Shown piece by piece: positions 1 to 9,244 of a stretch of DNA of 64,000 nucleotides. Source of the stretch: Phyllobacterium zundukense (lineage in GTDB: Bacteria > Pseudomonadota > Alphaproteobacteria > Rhizobiales > Rhizobiaceae). Made by a program: the position numbers and the translations under genes. The stretch spans positions 1,302,001 through 1,366,000 of the forward strand of contig NZ_CP104973.1 of NCBI RefSeq assembly GCF_025452195.1. The letters run 5' to 3'. Every line of letters begins with the position of its first letter. Position 1 is the first letter of the stretch. The notes below the pieces were generated by a model. The model worked only from the letters and a program-made list of their open reading frames with translations. It ran no database searches and had not been told where the DNA came from.

Positions 1-647
1 CACGGTCGAACAAAGAATCCATTCTTAAACAGCTCGACAGACTTGGCTTCTCTGTCGCATACGGCGAGCTTTTCACCCCAGCGCAAGTAGCGCGTGAATG
101 GCTTGGGCAGCACAATCTATCGCCGTACCTACTGGTCCACCCGGACTTGGTGGCGGATTTCCACGATGTGGCGGGCGGGGACGGAAAGGCGGTCATTGTC
201 GGCGATGCGGGCAAGGCCTTCGATTACCTGACGCTAAACAGGGCATTTAGAGAGTTGATCAAGGGCGCAGAATTCCTGGCATTGGCGCCGAACCGGACGT
301 TCAAGGATGCAGATGGAGAACTCAGTCTCGATGCGGGGGCTTTTGTTGCAGCGCTGGAATTTGCTAGTCAACGAAGGGCTGTTGTCTTGGGAAAGCCGTC
401 GCCTGCGTTCTTCCTGTGCGCATTAGCCAGCATGGAATGCCCGATTGCAGAAGCCGTAATGGTCGGGGACGACGCGGAAACAGACATCGCAGGGTCCTTG
501 CGGACCGGACTTGCCCACGCCTTGCTGGTACGCACGGGCAAATACCGCCCCGGCGACGAGGACCGCTTCAACCCTCCACCAACGGCAATAGTCGACAACA
601 TTTCTGCTGCGGTTGACTGGATTTTAGCAGCGCGCATTCGCGAATGA
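1..647 (+). CDS. HAD-superfamily hydrolase, HDHD2/LHPP-like (5' end outside window)
   Basis: The open frame enters from the left edge (first full codon at base 3) and ends at the TGA at 645-647. The visible part begins RSNKESILKQLDRLGF, which resembles the stretch after the early NTT/S motif of the NagD/HDHD2/LHPP subgroup of haloacid dehalogenase phosphatases. A C-terminal VMVGDDAETDIAG supplies the acidic Mg-binding motif IV, and GKPSP supplies the motif III lysine region. The nucleophilic DxD motif would lie upstream and cannot be checked. Cytoplasmic phosphatase is the expected role; the substrate is unknown. It converges on the GT2 gene with only 11 bases between stop codons. Confidence 0.8.
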   Translation, partial: RSNKESILKQLDRLGFSVAYGELFTPAQVAREWLGQHNLSPYLLVHPDLVADFHDVAGGDGKAVIVGDAGKAFDYLTLNRAFRELIKGAEFLALAPNRTFKDADGELSLDAGAFVAALEFASQRRAVVLGKPSPAFFLCALASMECPIAEAVMVGDDAETDIAGSLRTGLAHALLVRTGKYRPGDEDRFNPPPTAIVDNISAAVDWILAARIRE

Positions 648-661
648 CACTAATTGTGTCA
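634..661. terminator. Compact inverted repeats between convergent stop codons
   Basis: Two small dyads meet here: CATTCGCGAATG (634-645, perfect) and TGACAC-TAATT-GTGTCA (645-661). They overlap the stop codons of both convergent genes. There is no T-tract, so an intrinsic terminator is possible but not convincing. Confidence 0.3.
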
Positions 662-1789
662 GCCTGGGCGGGATTGGATTGCACAAGTGACCGGAACATT
701 TTTGCGTGAAGTGCCAACGTCTGGATCGAACTCTTCGGTCTCGATGAATCCACTAGTCGAAACATTCTTCCAATATTGCCAACCTTCACCTTGTATAAGA
801 CCGCGATCAGACAGATCTTTCCAGTTTTTGTAAACACCCGTGTCCTCATACAGAAAATGACTCATGTCCTCGCCTGAGGAATACGCTGCGTATTCTTCGG
901 TGTGCTCCGATCGGTTTGCCATATCAGAAACCCGGTGCACGAAGGTCGATAGAAACTTGAAATGCAAAAGGGCGCCCGATACGCCGAGTGCTCCACGCAT
1001 GTCACCTAAATTCAAATGCAGCGGCCAAACCTGATGCGATGATTTGAGAAACAGGCACTCACCCGTTACGTAAACGAGAGGTATCTTGTTGAGCGCAGGA
1101 CCGTCCCAGATACGGCCCTGGAAGTAGACCCGCCCACGGACCCCACCCTTGATCCATATCGTCAGATTGCGCTTGTCGAAATGCGACACGTAGCCCGACC
1201 GGTCGAAGAGGTTGCAAACTCCCAAGGGGTTTCTTCCGGGCTCGCATACGTTATCAACGATAGGATTATGGCTGTACATATCGACCATGACCGATCGCAG
1301 AGAACGAGCGCCCACGGTATCCATGTAGGCGGTCAGTTGACTAATCGATCTTGTATCGCAATGCGGGTAAACCAGAAACTCATCGGCATCGACGTAAAGG
1401 ACCCATTTTTCCTGGCAATACCGGTTGATGACTTCGTTGATCCAGTCGTTTCCGAACCTTGCTGCCTTGTAAGACCCGTTGGCCGAAAGGAGGGACACGT
1501 CGTCGAAGCTGGACAATTGTTCGAGCGTGCCGTCGGTCGACCCGTTATCGATGCAAAGAAAATGCTCGAAGCCAAGATCGCGATAGTACTGCAGAAAGAA
1601 GGCCAACCGATGCCCTTCGTCGCGGATGACGCATATGAGGACATGGCGTGCGCGCTTGAGCCCGCTGCGCAACAGGTCGCACCTGACCTGCCTGGCCTTC
1701 AGAGATCGGCGCAGTCGGGCCTTTGTGTAATGTGAAATGCTGGTGAGGGAGGCACTGTGAATCATGTTTTTTCGATCATCACACGACAT
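659..1789 (-). CDS. Glycosyltransferase family 2 (Glyco_tranf_2_4-like)
   Basis: Predicted cytoplasmic glycosyltransferase of the surface polysaccharide locus. From about residue 50 it has HVLICVIRDEGHRLAFFLQYY, then IDNGSTDGT and a YVDADEFLV motif. This is the arrangement of GT2-like proteins that carry a DxD-type metal site inside VDADEF. The C-terminal half (about 200 residues) has no motif I recognise. It is downstream of the GT8 gene and overlaps its end. I chose the ATG at 1789 (MSCDDRKN) because it gives an 11-base overlap; ATGs at 1801 and 1765 are also possible and no strong ribosome site decides. Acceptor and donor sugar are unknown. Confidence 0.8.
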   Translation of the reverse strand: MSCDDRKNMIHSASLTSISHYTKARLRRSLKARQVRCDLLRSGLKRARHVLICVIRDEGHRLAFFLQYYRDLGFEHFLCIDNGSTDGTLEQLSSFDDVSLLSANGSYKAARFGNDWINEVINRYCQEKWVLYVDADEFLVYPHCDTRSISQLTAYMDTVGARSLRSVMVDMYSHNPIVDNVCEPGRNPLGVCNLFDRSGYVSHFDKRNLTIWIKGGVRGRVYFQGRIWDGPALNKIPLVYVTGECLFLKSSHQVWPLHLNLGDMRGALGVSGALLHFKFLSTFVHRVSDMANRSEHTEEYAAYSSGEDMSHFLYEDTGVYKNWKDLSDRGLIQGEGWQYWKNVSTSGFIETEEFDPDVGTSRKNVPVTCAIQSRPG

Positions 1790-2690
1790 AGTCGCCGACA
1801 AGCAGACTCTGCACTTGCGGATTGGACTTGTCCTGTTGGAGCGCGTGTTTGATGCGCTCCCGAATTGAGCGATACTTGTATAACATTTTACGGTCGAATG
1901 TTATTCCGCGGTACAGCGCATCGTATACCGGGTGCGATTTGCGCAAGTCGACGTAAACCTGGCTTTCTGCATCGCTCCACGGAAAGAAGGTCCCATGCCA
2001 CGGCTTTGGATGCGCCATGTAGTGCACGATAGACAAGGAGGACATGTTCACAAGATGAAGAAACTGCTTCGGAAAGTTCCAGCGGTTTGACACGAGGATG
2101 AGTGAAGATCCGCAGACATAGTTCAGTGCACCTTGATCATGCTTGCCCTCGCAGGCCTCCGGATTTTTCACAAAAAGTTCTAACGCCTCTTGCCCGATCC
2201 AGCCGTTGCGGTGAAACTTCAGAACACCCGCGTTGAAATAGTGGCTGTCCCTTCCGCTGTGGAGGAGGTTATGGATCGACGTGTAATCACGCGCCGCAAA
2301 AAACTTTCCCTCAGGGGCGACGGCGTTCTCCAGTTCAGCCAGATTGCTGACGACCTGTGTGTCCCCATCGAGGTAAATAATCTGGGTATACTCGGCGGGC
2401 AGGACCTGGCAAAGGACCAGCTTGGCCATTGTGCTGACACTGATGCGTCCCTGGAAATGCGAGCCGTCGAGCTTGCCGAGCGAGTCCTTCAATGCTGCAG
2501 TCGCATCGATCAGTTCGACCCCGCTCATCGCGAGCAGACCTTTCAGCTCTGCAAAATTATCAAGGTGTTCCGACATGAGGACGCAGATGTCGGTCACTGC
2601 GCTGGCGAATTTGCGAGCCTGGAGGGCCGAAAGAATAGTCGGAAACGAATACTCGACATCCGTAACGTAGACGACGCATTGATTGTTCAT
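1779..2690 (-). CDS. Glycosyltransferase family 8
   Basis: The 303-residue protein has the GT8 layout: a Rossmann-like start (VVYVTDVEYSFPTILSALQ), a metal-binding IIYLDGDTQVV near residue 105, YFNAGVLKFHRNGW, and a KHDQGALNYV motif followed by RWNFPKQF. Proteins of this family transfer glucose or galactose from nucleotide sugars with retention. A good ribosome site (AGAGGGGCGG, 8-9 bases upstream) supports the ATG at 2690. It starts a two-gene unit with the GT2 behind it. This unit is separated from the main leftward exo block by a 0.7-kb gap, so it may have its own promoter. Confidence 0.85.
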   Translation of the reverse strand: MNNQCVVYVTDVEYSFPTILSALQARKFASAVTDICVLMSEHLDNFAELKGLLAMSGVELIDATAALKDSLGKLDGSHFQGRISVSTMAKLVLCQVLPAEYTQIIYLDGDTQVVSNLAELENAVAPEGKFFAARDYTSIHNLLHSGRDSHYFNAGVLKFHRNGWIGQEALELFVKNPEACEGKHDQGALNYVCGSSLILVSNRWNFPKQFLHLVNMSSLSIVHYMAHPKPWHGTFFPWSDAESQVYVDLRKSHPVYDALYRGITFDRKMLYKYRSIRERIKHALQQDKSNPQVQSLLVGDYVV

Positions 2691-2962
2691 ATCACCGCCC
2701 CTCTGATTGGTCTTCGCCGTGAAAACGCTTTATTGAACCCGTCACTGATACTGCCGTATGGAAACGCAGTCCGGTATTTTGTTGCCAATGCGTAACTCAG
2801 CCGTCGGTTTGAAATAAATGGCTGGCTGACGACGATTTTTGAGCGTTTAATTGTTGAAATTTTAACCCCGGTGGGCGTTCCAATATCGACAGTCCGCGGT
2901 GCTAAATCGCGAAGACCGGCAGTTGGGACCCTTGCCGTGATGCAGAGGGAGGGAGGATGACA

Positions 2963-3262
2963 ATGCTGAGCGGCGCAATCGTCGTGATGCTGATTTCGAT
3001 CACGGCGGGGACCGCCATCCGTGTCTGGGCATTCGCAATCTTTGCGTTTTTCGTGGCAACTGGCTTGGGGGTCGTGACCTTCACCGGAGGGTCTTCCCTG
3101 ATTGCCGCTACGCTCTCCAGCATGGCTATCCTTGCGCTCATGGAGGTCAGTTACCTGGTGGGCGTCTTCTTGTCGGGACTTTGGCGTCGCACTCGCAAAT
3201 TTCCAAAAAGTGGTTCCACCGCTGACGCGGCGCATGCAACAGACGAGCACCGCGGGAGCTGA
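2963..3262 (+). CDS. Small membrane protein, SyrA/ExoX-like
   Basis: The product is about 99 residues with two or three hydrophobic segments (near residues 3-20, 22-40 and 47-71) and a basic, polar tail. Its size, topology, the ALMEVSYLVGVFLSG segment and its place in an exo locus recall the rhizobial SyrA/ExoX small inner-membrane proteins that adjust exopolysaccharide output. An excellent GGAGGATGACA ribosome site precedes the second ATG at 2963 by six bases, so that start is preferred over the ATG at 2957. It is the only rightward gene inside the leftward exo block. The assignment rests on resemblance only. Confidence 0.5.
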   Translation: MLSGAIVVMLISITAGTAIRVWAFAIFAFFVATGLGVVTFTGGSSLIAATLSSMAILALMEVSYLVGVFLSGLWRRTRKFPKSGSTADAAHATDEHRGS

Positions 3263-3396
3263 CTTTCCAAGGGGACTTCCGGAGCTGCTTTCGTCCACCA
3301 ACCACCTGTCATTGACGATCTTCGAGGCGCGCCGCGTAGAAAATCTTCGGGTCCGCCCAGATGCGGCCAGGATTGGATGGGATCGGAATTGGCCTA

Positions 3397-4857
3397 TCAT
3401 GGCGCCGAAACCATCGGCGTTCTCATCAAAGATGCCGATGCCTCCAAGGGATGTGGGCTCGCAGACGCCCGGGCCGCGCGTCGTGGCAAGACGTGGGAGC
3501 CGGCCAGGCAACCGGTGGCCAGCCCTGCAGTAATACTGAACAGCAAGCCCAGATCGGTACTACTCCCGGAGATCGTCGCCGAGGCGATCTGGGCGATTGA
3601 TGCCAACACGGCGGCAATTCCAATTGCCCGGTCCTCTGATTCATTCCGCCCGGCCGCTGTCAAGAGGCTGTACAGGAAGACGGCGAAAAGCACGGTGCCG
3701 CACAATCCGACATTCGACAGCAATGCGGCAATAAAACTGGAAGCCCGAACTGTGCCGAGCCCGGCACCGAAAGTGGCCGTCTCAACGAATGAGACTAGCG
3801 CCAGAGTGTTCCAGGCGGTGCGTTCTTCGCCGGATTGAGACTGGAGCTTGTCTGCGAAGGTAATGCTCGTGAGGTCCGTGACCGAATTCCACGCATCCGG
3901 TATCAGCATGAGTGCAACGATCGTGCAGGGAATCATGAACAGTGTGATGACCAGGAAAGCAGCATAGGGGGCCGTGGCCCGGCCACTGGGAAGGCGTTTC
4001 AGGCTTAGCAGTACGACAAGGCCGAGAACAAACAGACCGGCAATGTAGGCAGTTGTCGACGTGCAGAGTATGATTGTAGCGCCAACAGATACCGTTGCCA
4101 TACCGGTCAGGCGGCTTGGAAAACGCTCTAGCCAAAGCAGGAGCGTGAAAGAAAAGAAGACCAATGCAGCCGATCCGTATGAGCTTGCTTCGGGAAAGGA
4201 ACCGACGATGCGCTTGAAACCGCTGATCGTCTCGGCAGTGTGCATCGTATAGTTGGCATTGCGTATGAAATCGAGTAACTCGGCTTGGTCGGTCATGAAC
4301 GCTCCGATGTCGAGTAGCGCCAGGCCGAGGCACGCCATGGCCGTCACGATCAAACTTCGAGCGATGAGACGAGCGTGCCCGAGCCGGGTGAGCCCACTGA
4401 TGACGGCAAAGCAAGCGAGGTCGCCGAGCAGATAGACAGCCTGTGTAAAATTGGACGAACCTGGAGCCAGCGGAGAGGCCACAGTCGACATCGTCCCCGA
4501 CGCGTCGCGGGCGGACGAGTAGACCAGGGTTGCACCTGCAAAGATGCGGGGCAGAAAGAAAGCCGATACGGCAGAGAACAGGATATAGACAGCGAACCAA
4601 AAGCCGGGGCTCGGATACGCGATGCTGGCCAAGGCTGCTTGCGTTTCGACGGGGCGCAGCAAGGCGGTCGCGACAAAGAAAAGCACCAGAAGATGGCTGG
4701 GCTGGATGCTACCACCACCAAGCGAGGGCAGCTGGAGCGCCGCCGCAGCTCCAAAGAGCGTCGACAAACAAAGCGTCCCGATTGCAAAGCGTGCACCGTA
4801 GATCACACTAAGTGCGCCAAGCAGGAGGACGAAGTAGCCGATCGGTTCTATCGTCAT
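3397..4857 (-). CDS. Polysaccharide polymerase, Wzy/ExoQ/O-antigen ligase-like
   Basis: This 486-residue protein is almost wholly hydrophobic, with about ten to twelve predicted membrane segments and a longer polar loop around residues 290-350 containing SQSGEERTAWNTLA. That fits the large periplasmic loop of Wzy/WaaL/ExoQ polymerases, which join lipid-linked repeat units at the outer face of the inner membrane. It lies 132 bases downstream of the ExoF-like gene. Family sequences diverge strongly, so the call relies on topology, the loop and context. The C-terminal 30 residues are basic and polar. Confidence 0.75.
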   Translation of the reverse strand: MTIEPIGYFVLLLGALSVIYGARFAIGTLCLSTLFGAAAALQLPSLGGGSIQPSHLLVLFFVATALLRPVETQAALASIAYPSPGFWFAVYILFSAVSAFFLPRIFAGATLVYSSARDASGTMSTVASPLAPGSSNFTQAVYLLGDLACFAVISGLTRLGHARLIARSLIVTAMACLGLALLDIGAFMTDQAELLDFIRNANYTMHTAETISGFKRIVGSFPEASSYGSAALVFFSFTLLLWLERFPSRLTGMATVSVGATIILCTSTTAYIAGLFVLGLVVLLSLKRLPSGRATAPYAAFLVITLFMIPCTIVALMLIPDAWNSVTDLTSITFADKLQSQSGEERTAWNTLALVSFVETATFGAGLGTVRASSFIAALLSNVGLCGTVLFAVFLYSLLTAAGRNESEDRAIGIAAVLASIAQIASATISGSSTDLGLLFSITAGLATGCLAGSHVLPRRAARASASPHPLEASASLMRTPMVSAP

Positions 4858-4989
4858 GCTTCAACTTCCGATCTGGACGGTGATTGCATGGCCTGCGTTC
4901 GCAACGTACGCCGGTGGCGTTTCCAGCCGGCTTTCCCGGAGCCGTGGCAAGGAAGAGGGTAGGCCAGGAACGCCGCGATGGTATCCTCT

Positions 4990-6453
4990 TTAATCACGGA
5001 TGCCTCCTTCGATCCTGCTTGAAATATCGTGGCGGGAAGCCGACTGAGCGCCTAGGGTTACGTTGGGTGGTCGGGCAACCGATGCATGCGGTTGCAGCAG
5101 GGAAGACGCTTGAGCGTCAGCGTCGACACCGATCTCGATGAGGTCGTGCGGCAGCAAGGCGGTCGTCTCATCCGCTTCGATCGTATGATAGGTTCCATCA
5201 TCGCTGCGACGCACGATCTTGAAGGTTTTCTGTGTACTTCCGAGGCTCGTCGTCTCCGTCCCGATCCGGGCGACTTGAGCATTGTACCCGGCCTCCTCGC
5301 CCAGCAGCTGCGCTACCTGGATGTCGATTGCCGCCTTGCTGATATCAAGATCAACCGTATTGAGCAGCTGTTGGTTTTCTGCGTTCTGCTTGTTGATGAT
5401 CCCTGTCTTTTCGCGCTCACTGTCGCTCAGCGCCTGACGGGCCTTGGTCAGGGCAATTTCCAGATCGAGCATGCTGCCTTGGGCATCCGCCAATGCGCGA
5501 TCGAGTGAAAATTGGCGTGCGTTGTTCGACAGACCTTTGCTCGCAAGGCCGTTGACGGCATCCAGTTCCTCCTGCGCAAGGGCGATCTGTCGCTTTTGCG
5601 AGATGATCTTGGCTTCAAGTGACTGGATTTCCTGACTGTACAGACGGCTGAGATCATTCGCCGCGGCGATCTGACTATCGGACTCGACGCGTCGCAGCCG
5701 CATCAGGTTGGACTCCTCCGTCTTCAGTTTCTCGACATCTGGCGTTCCCACGAGTTCGCCAGGAATAGCGAAGCTGGGTTCGCCGGCGATCTCGGCGCGC
5801 AAACGGGCCTGTCGCATCAGAAGATCACGCCGGCTGAGGATGGCGGTGCGATAGGCCCCGGCAGCCTGGATCCGATCGCGTTCGAAGACGGCATTGCCCT
5901 CACGCGCCCGCAAAAAGCCGCCCGCGATGCTCACCGCCTTCATTACGGTCATGTTCGTCACAAAAGGATAGCGCCCCGGGGCCTGCACGGTTCCTGTCAC
6001 GAAGACTGGCGCGTGCTCGGCGATCTCGACGGCAATAAAGGGTCTTCCCGGTAACTCGGCCCTCTCGGCCAGCGCGCTCGCGATGGCGTCGGCGAGTTGC
6101 TCTGTCGTCTTCCCATTCGCCTTTATCTGGCCCGCGATCGGGATCGATAGATTGCCCATATCGTCGACGGCATATATTCCCTCAAGCGCCTCCCAACTGG
6201 CGTATCGGGTATCCGACGATCGCCATTCGACGATGCGTAACTTTATCTTGTCTTCTGCCACCAGCGTATACGTGTCGGCGCTGGCCGCGCTCCAGTTGGT
6301 CATGCACGAGAAGATAAGCAAGAGAAGGCCGGCAAATACGAGGCGCTCGGGCAAAATCCGAATTTTCGAGTATGACAGACGGAGCAGTCTGCCGGCGTGT
6401 CCTATAGGGGGACTTGACCGCCTGTTGAGCACTGGCAAGGACATGCATTGCAT
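4990..6453 (-). CDS. Polysaccharide export protein, ExoF/Wza-like
   Basis: A signal-like hydrophobic segment (about residues 38-55, ending ASA-DTYTL) is followed by the polysaccharide export (Poly_export) domain, YTLVAEDKIKLRIVEWR...GNLSIPIAGQIKANG, and an SLBB-like beta domain with PVFVTGTVQAPGRYPF. A long helical coiled-coil region covers about residues 200-390. This matches rhizobial ExoF, a periplasmic/outer-membrane component that works with the ExoP-type co-polymerase to export exopolysaccharide. It is eight bases downstream of the GT2 gene, so co-translation is likely. The C-terminal tail is predicted to be disordered. Confidence 0.85.
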   Translation of the reverse strand: MQCMSLPVLNRRSSPPIGHAGRLLRLSYSKIRILPERLVFAGLLLLIFSCMTNWSAASADTYTLVAEDKIKLRIVEWRSSDTRYASWEALEGIYAVDDMGNLSIPIAGQIKANGKTTEQLADAIASALAERAELPGRPFIAVEIAEHAPVFVTGTVQAPGRYPFVTNMTVMKAVSIAGGFLRAREGNAVFERDRIQAAGAYRTAILSRRDLLMRQARLRAEIAGEPSFAIPGELVGTPDVEKLKTEESNLMRLRRVESDSQIAAANDLSRLYSQEIQSLEAKIISQKRQIALAQEELDAVNGLASKGLSNNARQFSLDRALADAQGSMLDLEIALTKARQALSDSEREKTGIINKQNAENQQLLNTVDLDISKAAIDIQVAQLLGEEAGYNAQVARIGTETTSLGSTQKTFKIVRRSDDGTYHTIEADETTALLPHDLIEIGVDADAQASSLLQPHASVARPPNVTLGAQSASRHDISSRIEGGIRD

Positions 6454-6461
6454 GACGTCTG

Positions 6462-7394
6462 CTACCTCCGTTTTGTTGCGATGGATGGTGAAGACATCTC
6501 GCGCTTGGAAGAAATGCCGAATTCGAGAATGCGCGCGGGAGACGCGCGACCTGTGAGAAGATCTGCCAGAGCCAGCATGTTACCGCCCAAACGTCCCCGT
6601 CGATCGATAGAACGGTCGCCGAGCAGCGCGCCGCGAGCGTTGGCCAGAATGTTGCGGCTAATTTGTGCGATCGCGCGCGGCTTCGACATCGTGCCCTTCC
6701 GGATCAGGTGGGCAGGATTGGCTATCTGCGAATAGCCGAGCCTTCGCCCGGGCTGACGCGCGGATTTGACACCCAGATGAACACCGCGGGCGCCCTCGAC
6801 GCGCACTGATCTACCGTAACGGGCGATGGATCTGCTGAAATCGACATCCTCGAGCCAGCCGTAGAGCGGGAGCTGCTCATCAAAGGCGAGGCCATGCTCG
6901 ATAACGGGCGACAGGCGGACCACCATGTTGCAACCGTAGGCGTTATAGACATCCGTCACCAACTCAGCCCGCTCGCCAGCGGTCTCGATGATTTCCAAGG
7001 CGTCGGACATGGTAAGACCCTCGTCAAGGATGCCGTCTGCCAAGACCTCGCCCGTTGCGATGGTCACGTCCGGTTCGCGTGCGAAGACTGCTTCCATCCG
7101 TTGTATGAAGTTCGGGGCTGGAATGAAATCGTCGTCCAGAAAGATCAGAATATCCGTATCGGGAACGGCCGCCCGGAGAATCCTGTTGCGTTGGCAAGTC
7201 AACCCGCGGGAGCCGACAATAAGCTCCACGTCGAGGCGATCGCAGAGCCCGACTGCATCGTCGATGTCGGGTACGCAGACGATGATCCGCTCCGGGCGGT
7301 TTCGCAGGCCAGCAAGATAGTCGATCGTCTCCAGCAGTGTTGCGGGGCGGCCTGCCGAAGCGATGCCCACGGTAATTCTTGATTGCGGGGTCAT
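6462..7394 (-). CDS. Glycosyltransferase family 2
   Basis: The 310-residue protein begins ITVGIASAGRPATLLETID, has IIVCVPD, a nucleotide-binding GLTCQRNRIL segment, and the FLDDDF metal-binding motif near residue 95, all typical of inverting GT2 (GT-A fold) enzymes. GWLEDVDFSRSI further on is the usual ED acceptor/catalytic motif. The ATG at 7394 overlaps the stop of the upstream Wzz-like gene (ATGA), so it is preferred over an earlier in-frame start that would run far into that gene. It probably adds one sugar of the repeat unit at the cytoplasmic face of the membrane. Confidence 0.85.
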   Translation of the reverse strand: MTPQSRITVGIASAGRPATLLETIDYLAGLRNRPERIIVCVPDIDDAVGLCDRLDVELIVGSRGLTCQRNRILRAAVPDTDILIFLDDDFIPAPNFIQRMEAVFAREPDVTIATGEVLADGILDEGLTMSDALEIIETAGERAELVTDVYNAYGCNMVVRLSPVIEHGLAFDEQLPLYGWLEDVDFSRSIARYGRSVRVEGARGVHLGVKSARQPGRRLGYSQIANPAHLIRKGTMSKPRAIAQISRNILANARGALLGDRSIDRRGRLGGNMLALADLLTGRASPARILEFGISSKREMSSPSIATKRR

Positions 7395-9127
7395 GATTGC
7401 ATACTCAGCGGCGCTTTGTTGATGATCGCGCCGAGAACCTCCGCGCCGACATTTCGTATACCGTCGATGACTTTCACGGCATCGTCGATCGTGGTGCGTC
7501 CATGCCACATGATCACCAGGACTCCATCGAGCTCCGGGGCTATCGCATTCGCGTCCGGGGATGTGGAGACGGCGGAAATGTCAATGAATATGGCGTCAAA
7601 TTCCTTTTTCAGATCGTTGAAGCTCAATTGCGTGCGACCGGAGCTCAAGCGAATGGCCGGCGTGACCCCGCGGATTTTGCCGAGGGGTAGAAATTTCAAG
7701 GTCGCGGTGAGGGGCAATGCCGCCGTCTGGATCAGATCGGCATTATCGAGAACATCGATCAGACCTGTCGAGCTATGGGGCGCAATCGAGCTGCTGAGGG
7801 AAGATTTCGCCGCGGCCGCATCGATCAGGAGTGTGCGGCATCCCGACTCCGCGGACTGGATCGCAAGCTCGCAAGCTATTGTCGACGCTCCGCTCCCCGG
7901 ATTGACGGCGACGATCCCGATGGCGACCTTTCGCCTCCGCCGAAGTCCTGCGATCGTTGCGCCCAACTCCGCCATACCAGGTATGATCGGATAAGTGGCC
8001 GTGCTGCCGCTGCCGGCTTCAGTTGCCAAGAAGTGCGTAGAGCGGCCATTGCGGGTCTTTTCCGATCTCGCCAGTACTGTGACGAAGGGCAACGCAGCGG
8101 CCTCCGCGAGCCGTTGGCTGCGGACTATCCGGCGGTCACCAGCGTGCCGAATCATGGCCAGCATCAAGCCTGCGCCCATCCCCACAGCTGTAGCGAAGGC
8201 AACAATAAGTCCGCTACGCGGCCTTGCCTTGGAAAGCGGCAACGTGGCCTGCGAAACAATCGTGGCATCGGATACAGGGTAGGATATGCGCTGCTTGGCC
8301 TCAGTAAACTGGGTAAGGGTACTCTCGTATAAAGTGCGGCGCGCATCCGCCGCACTTTGCAATTCCGCAAGTTTGAACTGATCGCGCGGATTGCTCTTGA
8401 ACGTGGCTAAAGCATTGGCAGCTTCGGTTAGACCGCGCTGTTGCTCGATTACAAATTTTTCCAGCCACGCGCTGTATTGCCGTGCCGCTTCGGCCTTCAT
8501 TAGTATGTTTTTCCGGATGTATTCCCCGGCGACCGTATCGGCAATTTCGACCGCTTTTTTGGGGCTGGATGCATCGGCCGACACCTCGATGATCGTCGAG
8601 CGTCCGATCCGGCGCAGTGCCACCATGTTTCGCAACCTGGCGGTAACCCGATCGGACCGCTGCGTCTCTGGCTGTGCCGCAGCTGTCGGATCGTCTGTTT
8701 CTGCATCCTTTTGCAAATTTCCCGTCAGCCAACCTTTTGCAGTGTCCTGCAGCGAAGGCGCCTTGTCAGCAAATGCAGGATCACTGGCAAGGTCAAGCGC
8801 CTTCGCCGTTTGACCGAGCACATCGCTGGATTTGGCAATTTCCAGCTGTGCCTCAAGGAATGCATCCGCCTCGACAGCCCGTTGCGCGTCAGAACCGTTC
8901 ACCTGGGGAAAGACCAAAAGTTGGGTGCTGGCTACGAATGTCGGCTGGGCGGTAAGGACATAAGCCGCGGCCACGCCGAGGAAGGCACTGGTAGTAACTA
9001 TGATCCATGCCCAGCGCATCCTGAGAAAGAACAGCATGTCCCGCAAGGTCAGCGGTGAACTCCCACCCGTGGTTGGGGCAGGCAGGGGTATTGAGGAAAC
9101 ACCGCTAAAGATGCGACTGGAGGTCAT
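7391..9127 (-). CDS. Chain-length/co-polymerase protein, Wzz/ExoP-like, with degenerate kinase domain
   Basis: Membrane segments at about residues 39-60 and 304-326 flank a periplasmic Wzz domain with coiled coil (about 200-280). A cytoplasmic P-loop-like domain follows. In bacterial tyrosine kinases of the ExoP/Wzc type the Walker A motif ends GKS/T; here the place reads NPGSGASTIA (409-418), with no lysine. The A' motif is reduced to LLIDAAAA (433-440), while a Walker B-like FDAIFID (510-516) remains. There is no C-terminal tyrosine cluster. It probably sets polymer length with ExoF and Wzy but is unlikely to be an active kinase. It lies 117 bases after exoY. Confidence 0.85.
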   Translation of the reverse strand: MTSSRIFSGVSSIPLPAPTTGGSSPLTLRDMLFFLRMRWAWIIVTTSAFLGVAAAYVLTAQPTFVASTQLLVFPQVNGSDAQRAVEADAFLEAQLEIAKSSDVLGQTAKALDLASDPAFADKAPSLQDTAKGWLTGNLQKDAETDDPTAAAQPETQRSDRVTARLRNMVALRRIGRSTIIEVSADASSPKKAVEIADTVAGEYIRKNILMKAEAARQYSAWLEKFVIEQQRGLTEAANALATFKSNPRDQFKLAELQSAADARRTLYESTLTQFTEAKQRISYPVSDATIVSQATLPLSKARPRSGLIVAFATAVGMGAGLMLAMIRHAGDRRIVRSQRLAEAAALPFVTVLARSEKTRNGRSTHFLATEAGSGSTATYPIIPGMAELGATIAGLRRRRKVAIGIVAVNPGSGASTIACELAIQSAESGCRTLLIDAAAAKSSLSSSIAPHSSTGLIDVLDNADLIQTAALPLTATLKFLPLGKIRGVTPAIRLSSGRTQLSFNDLKKEFDAIFIDISAVSTSPDANAIAPELDGVLVIMWHGRTTIDDAVKVIDGIRNVGAEVLGAIINKAPLSMQS

Positions 9128-9244
9128 TTATTCTCAATCCAAAATGGCACGATCACGGTATAGCCAAGGGCTAGTCGCAGGTTAAACATGTAGAAAAAAG
9201 TCTTTCGATTTTGGGACAAGGACGGCAGCGCTTCCTGAATCCGT

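Noticed and set aside
2687..3511. Long minus-strand open frame of 274 codons in the gap before the polymerase gene
   Set aside because: Low-complexity, Arg/Pro-rich translation without motifs, overlapping the start of GT8 and the end of the polymerase; the plus-strand SyrA-like frame has a far better ribosome site.
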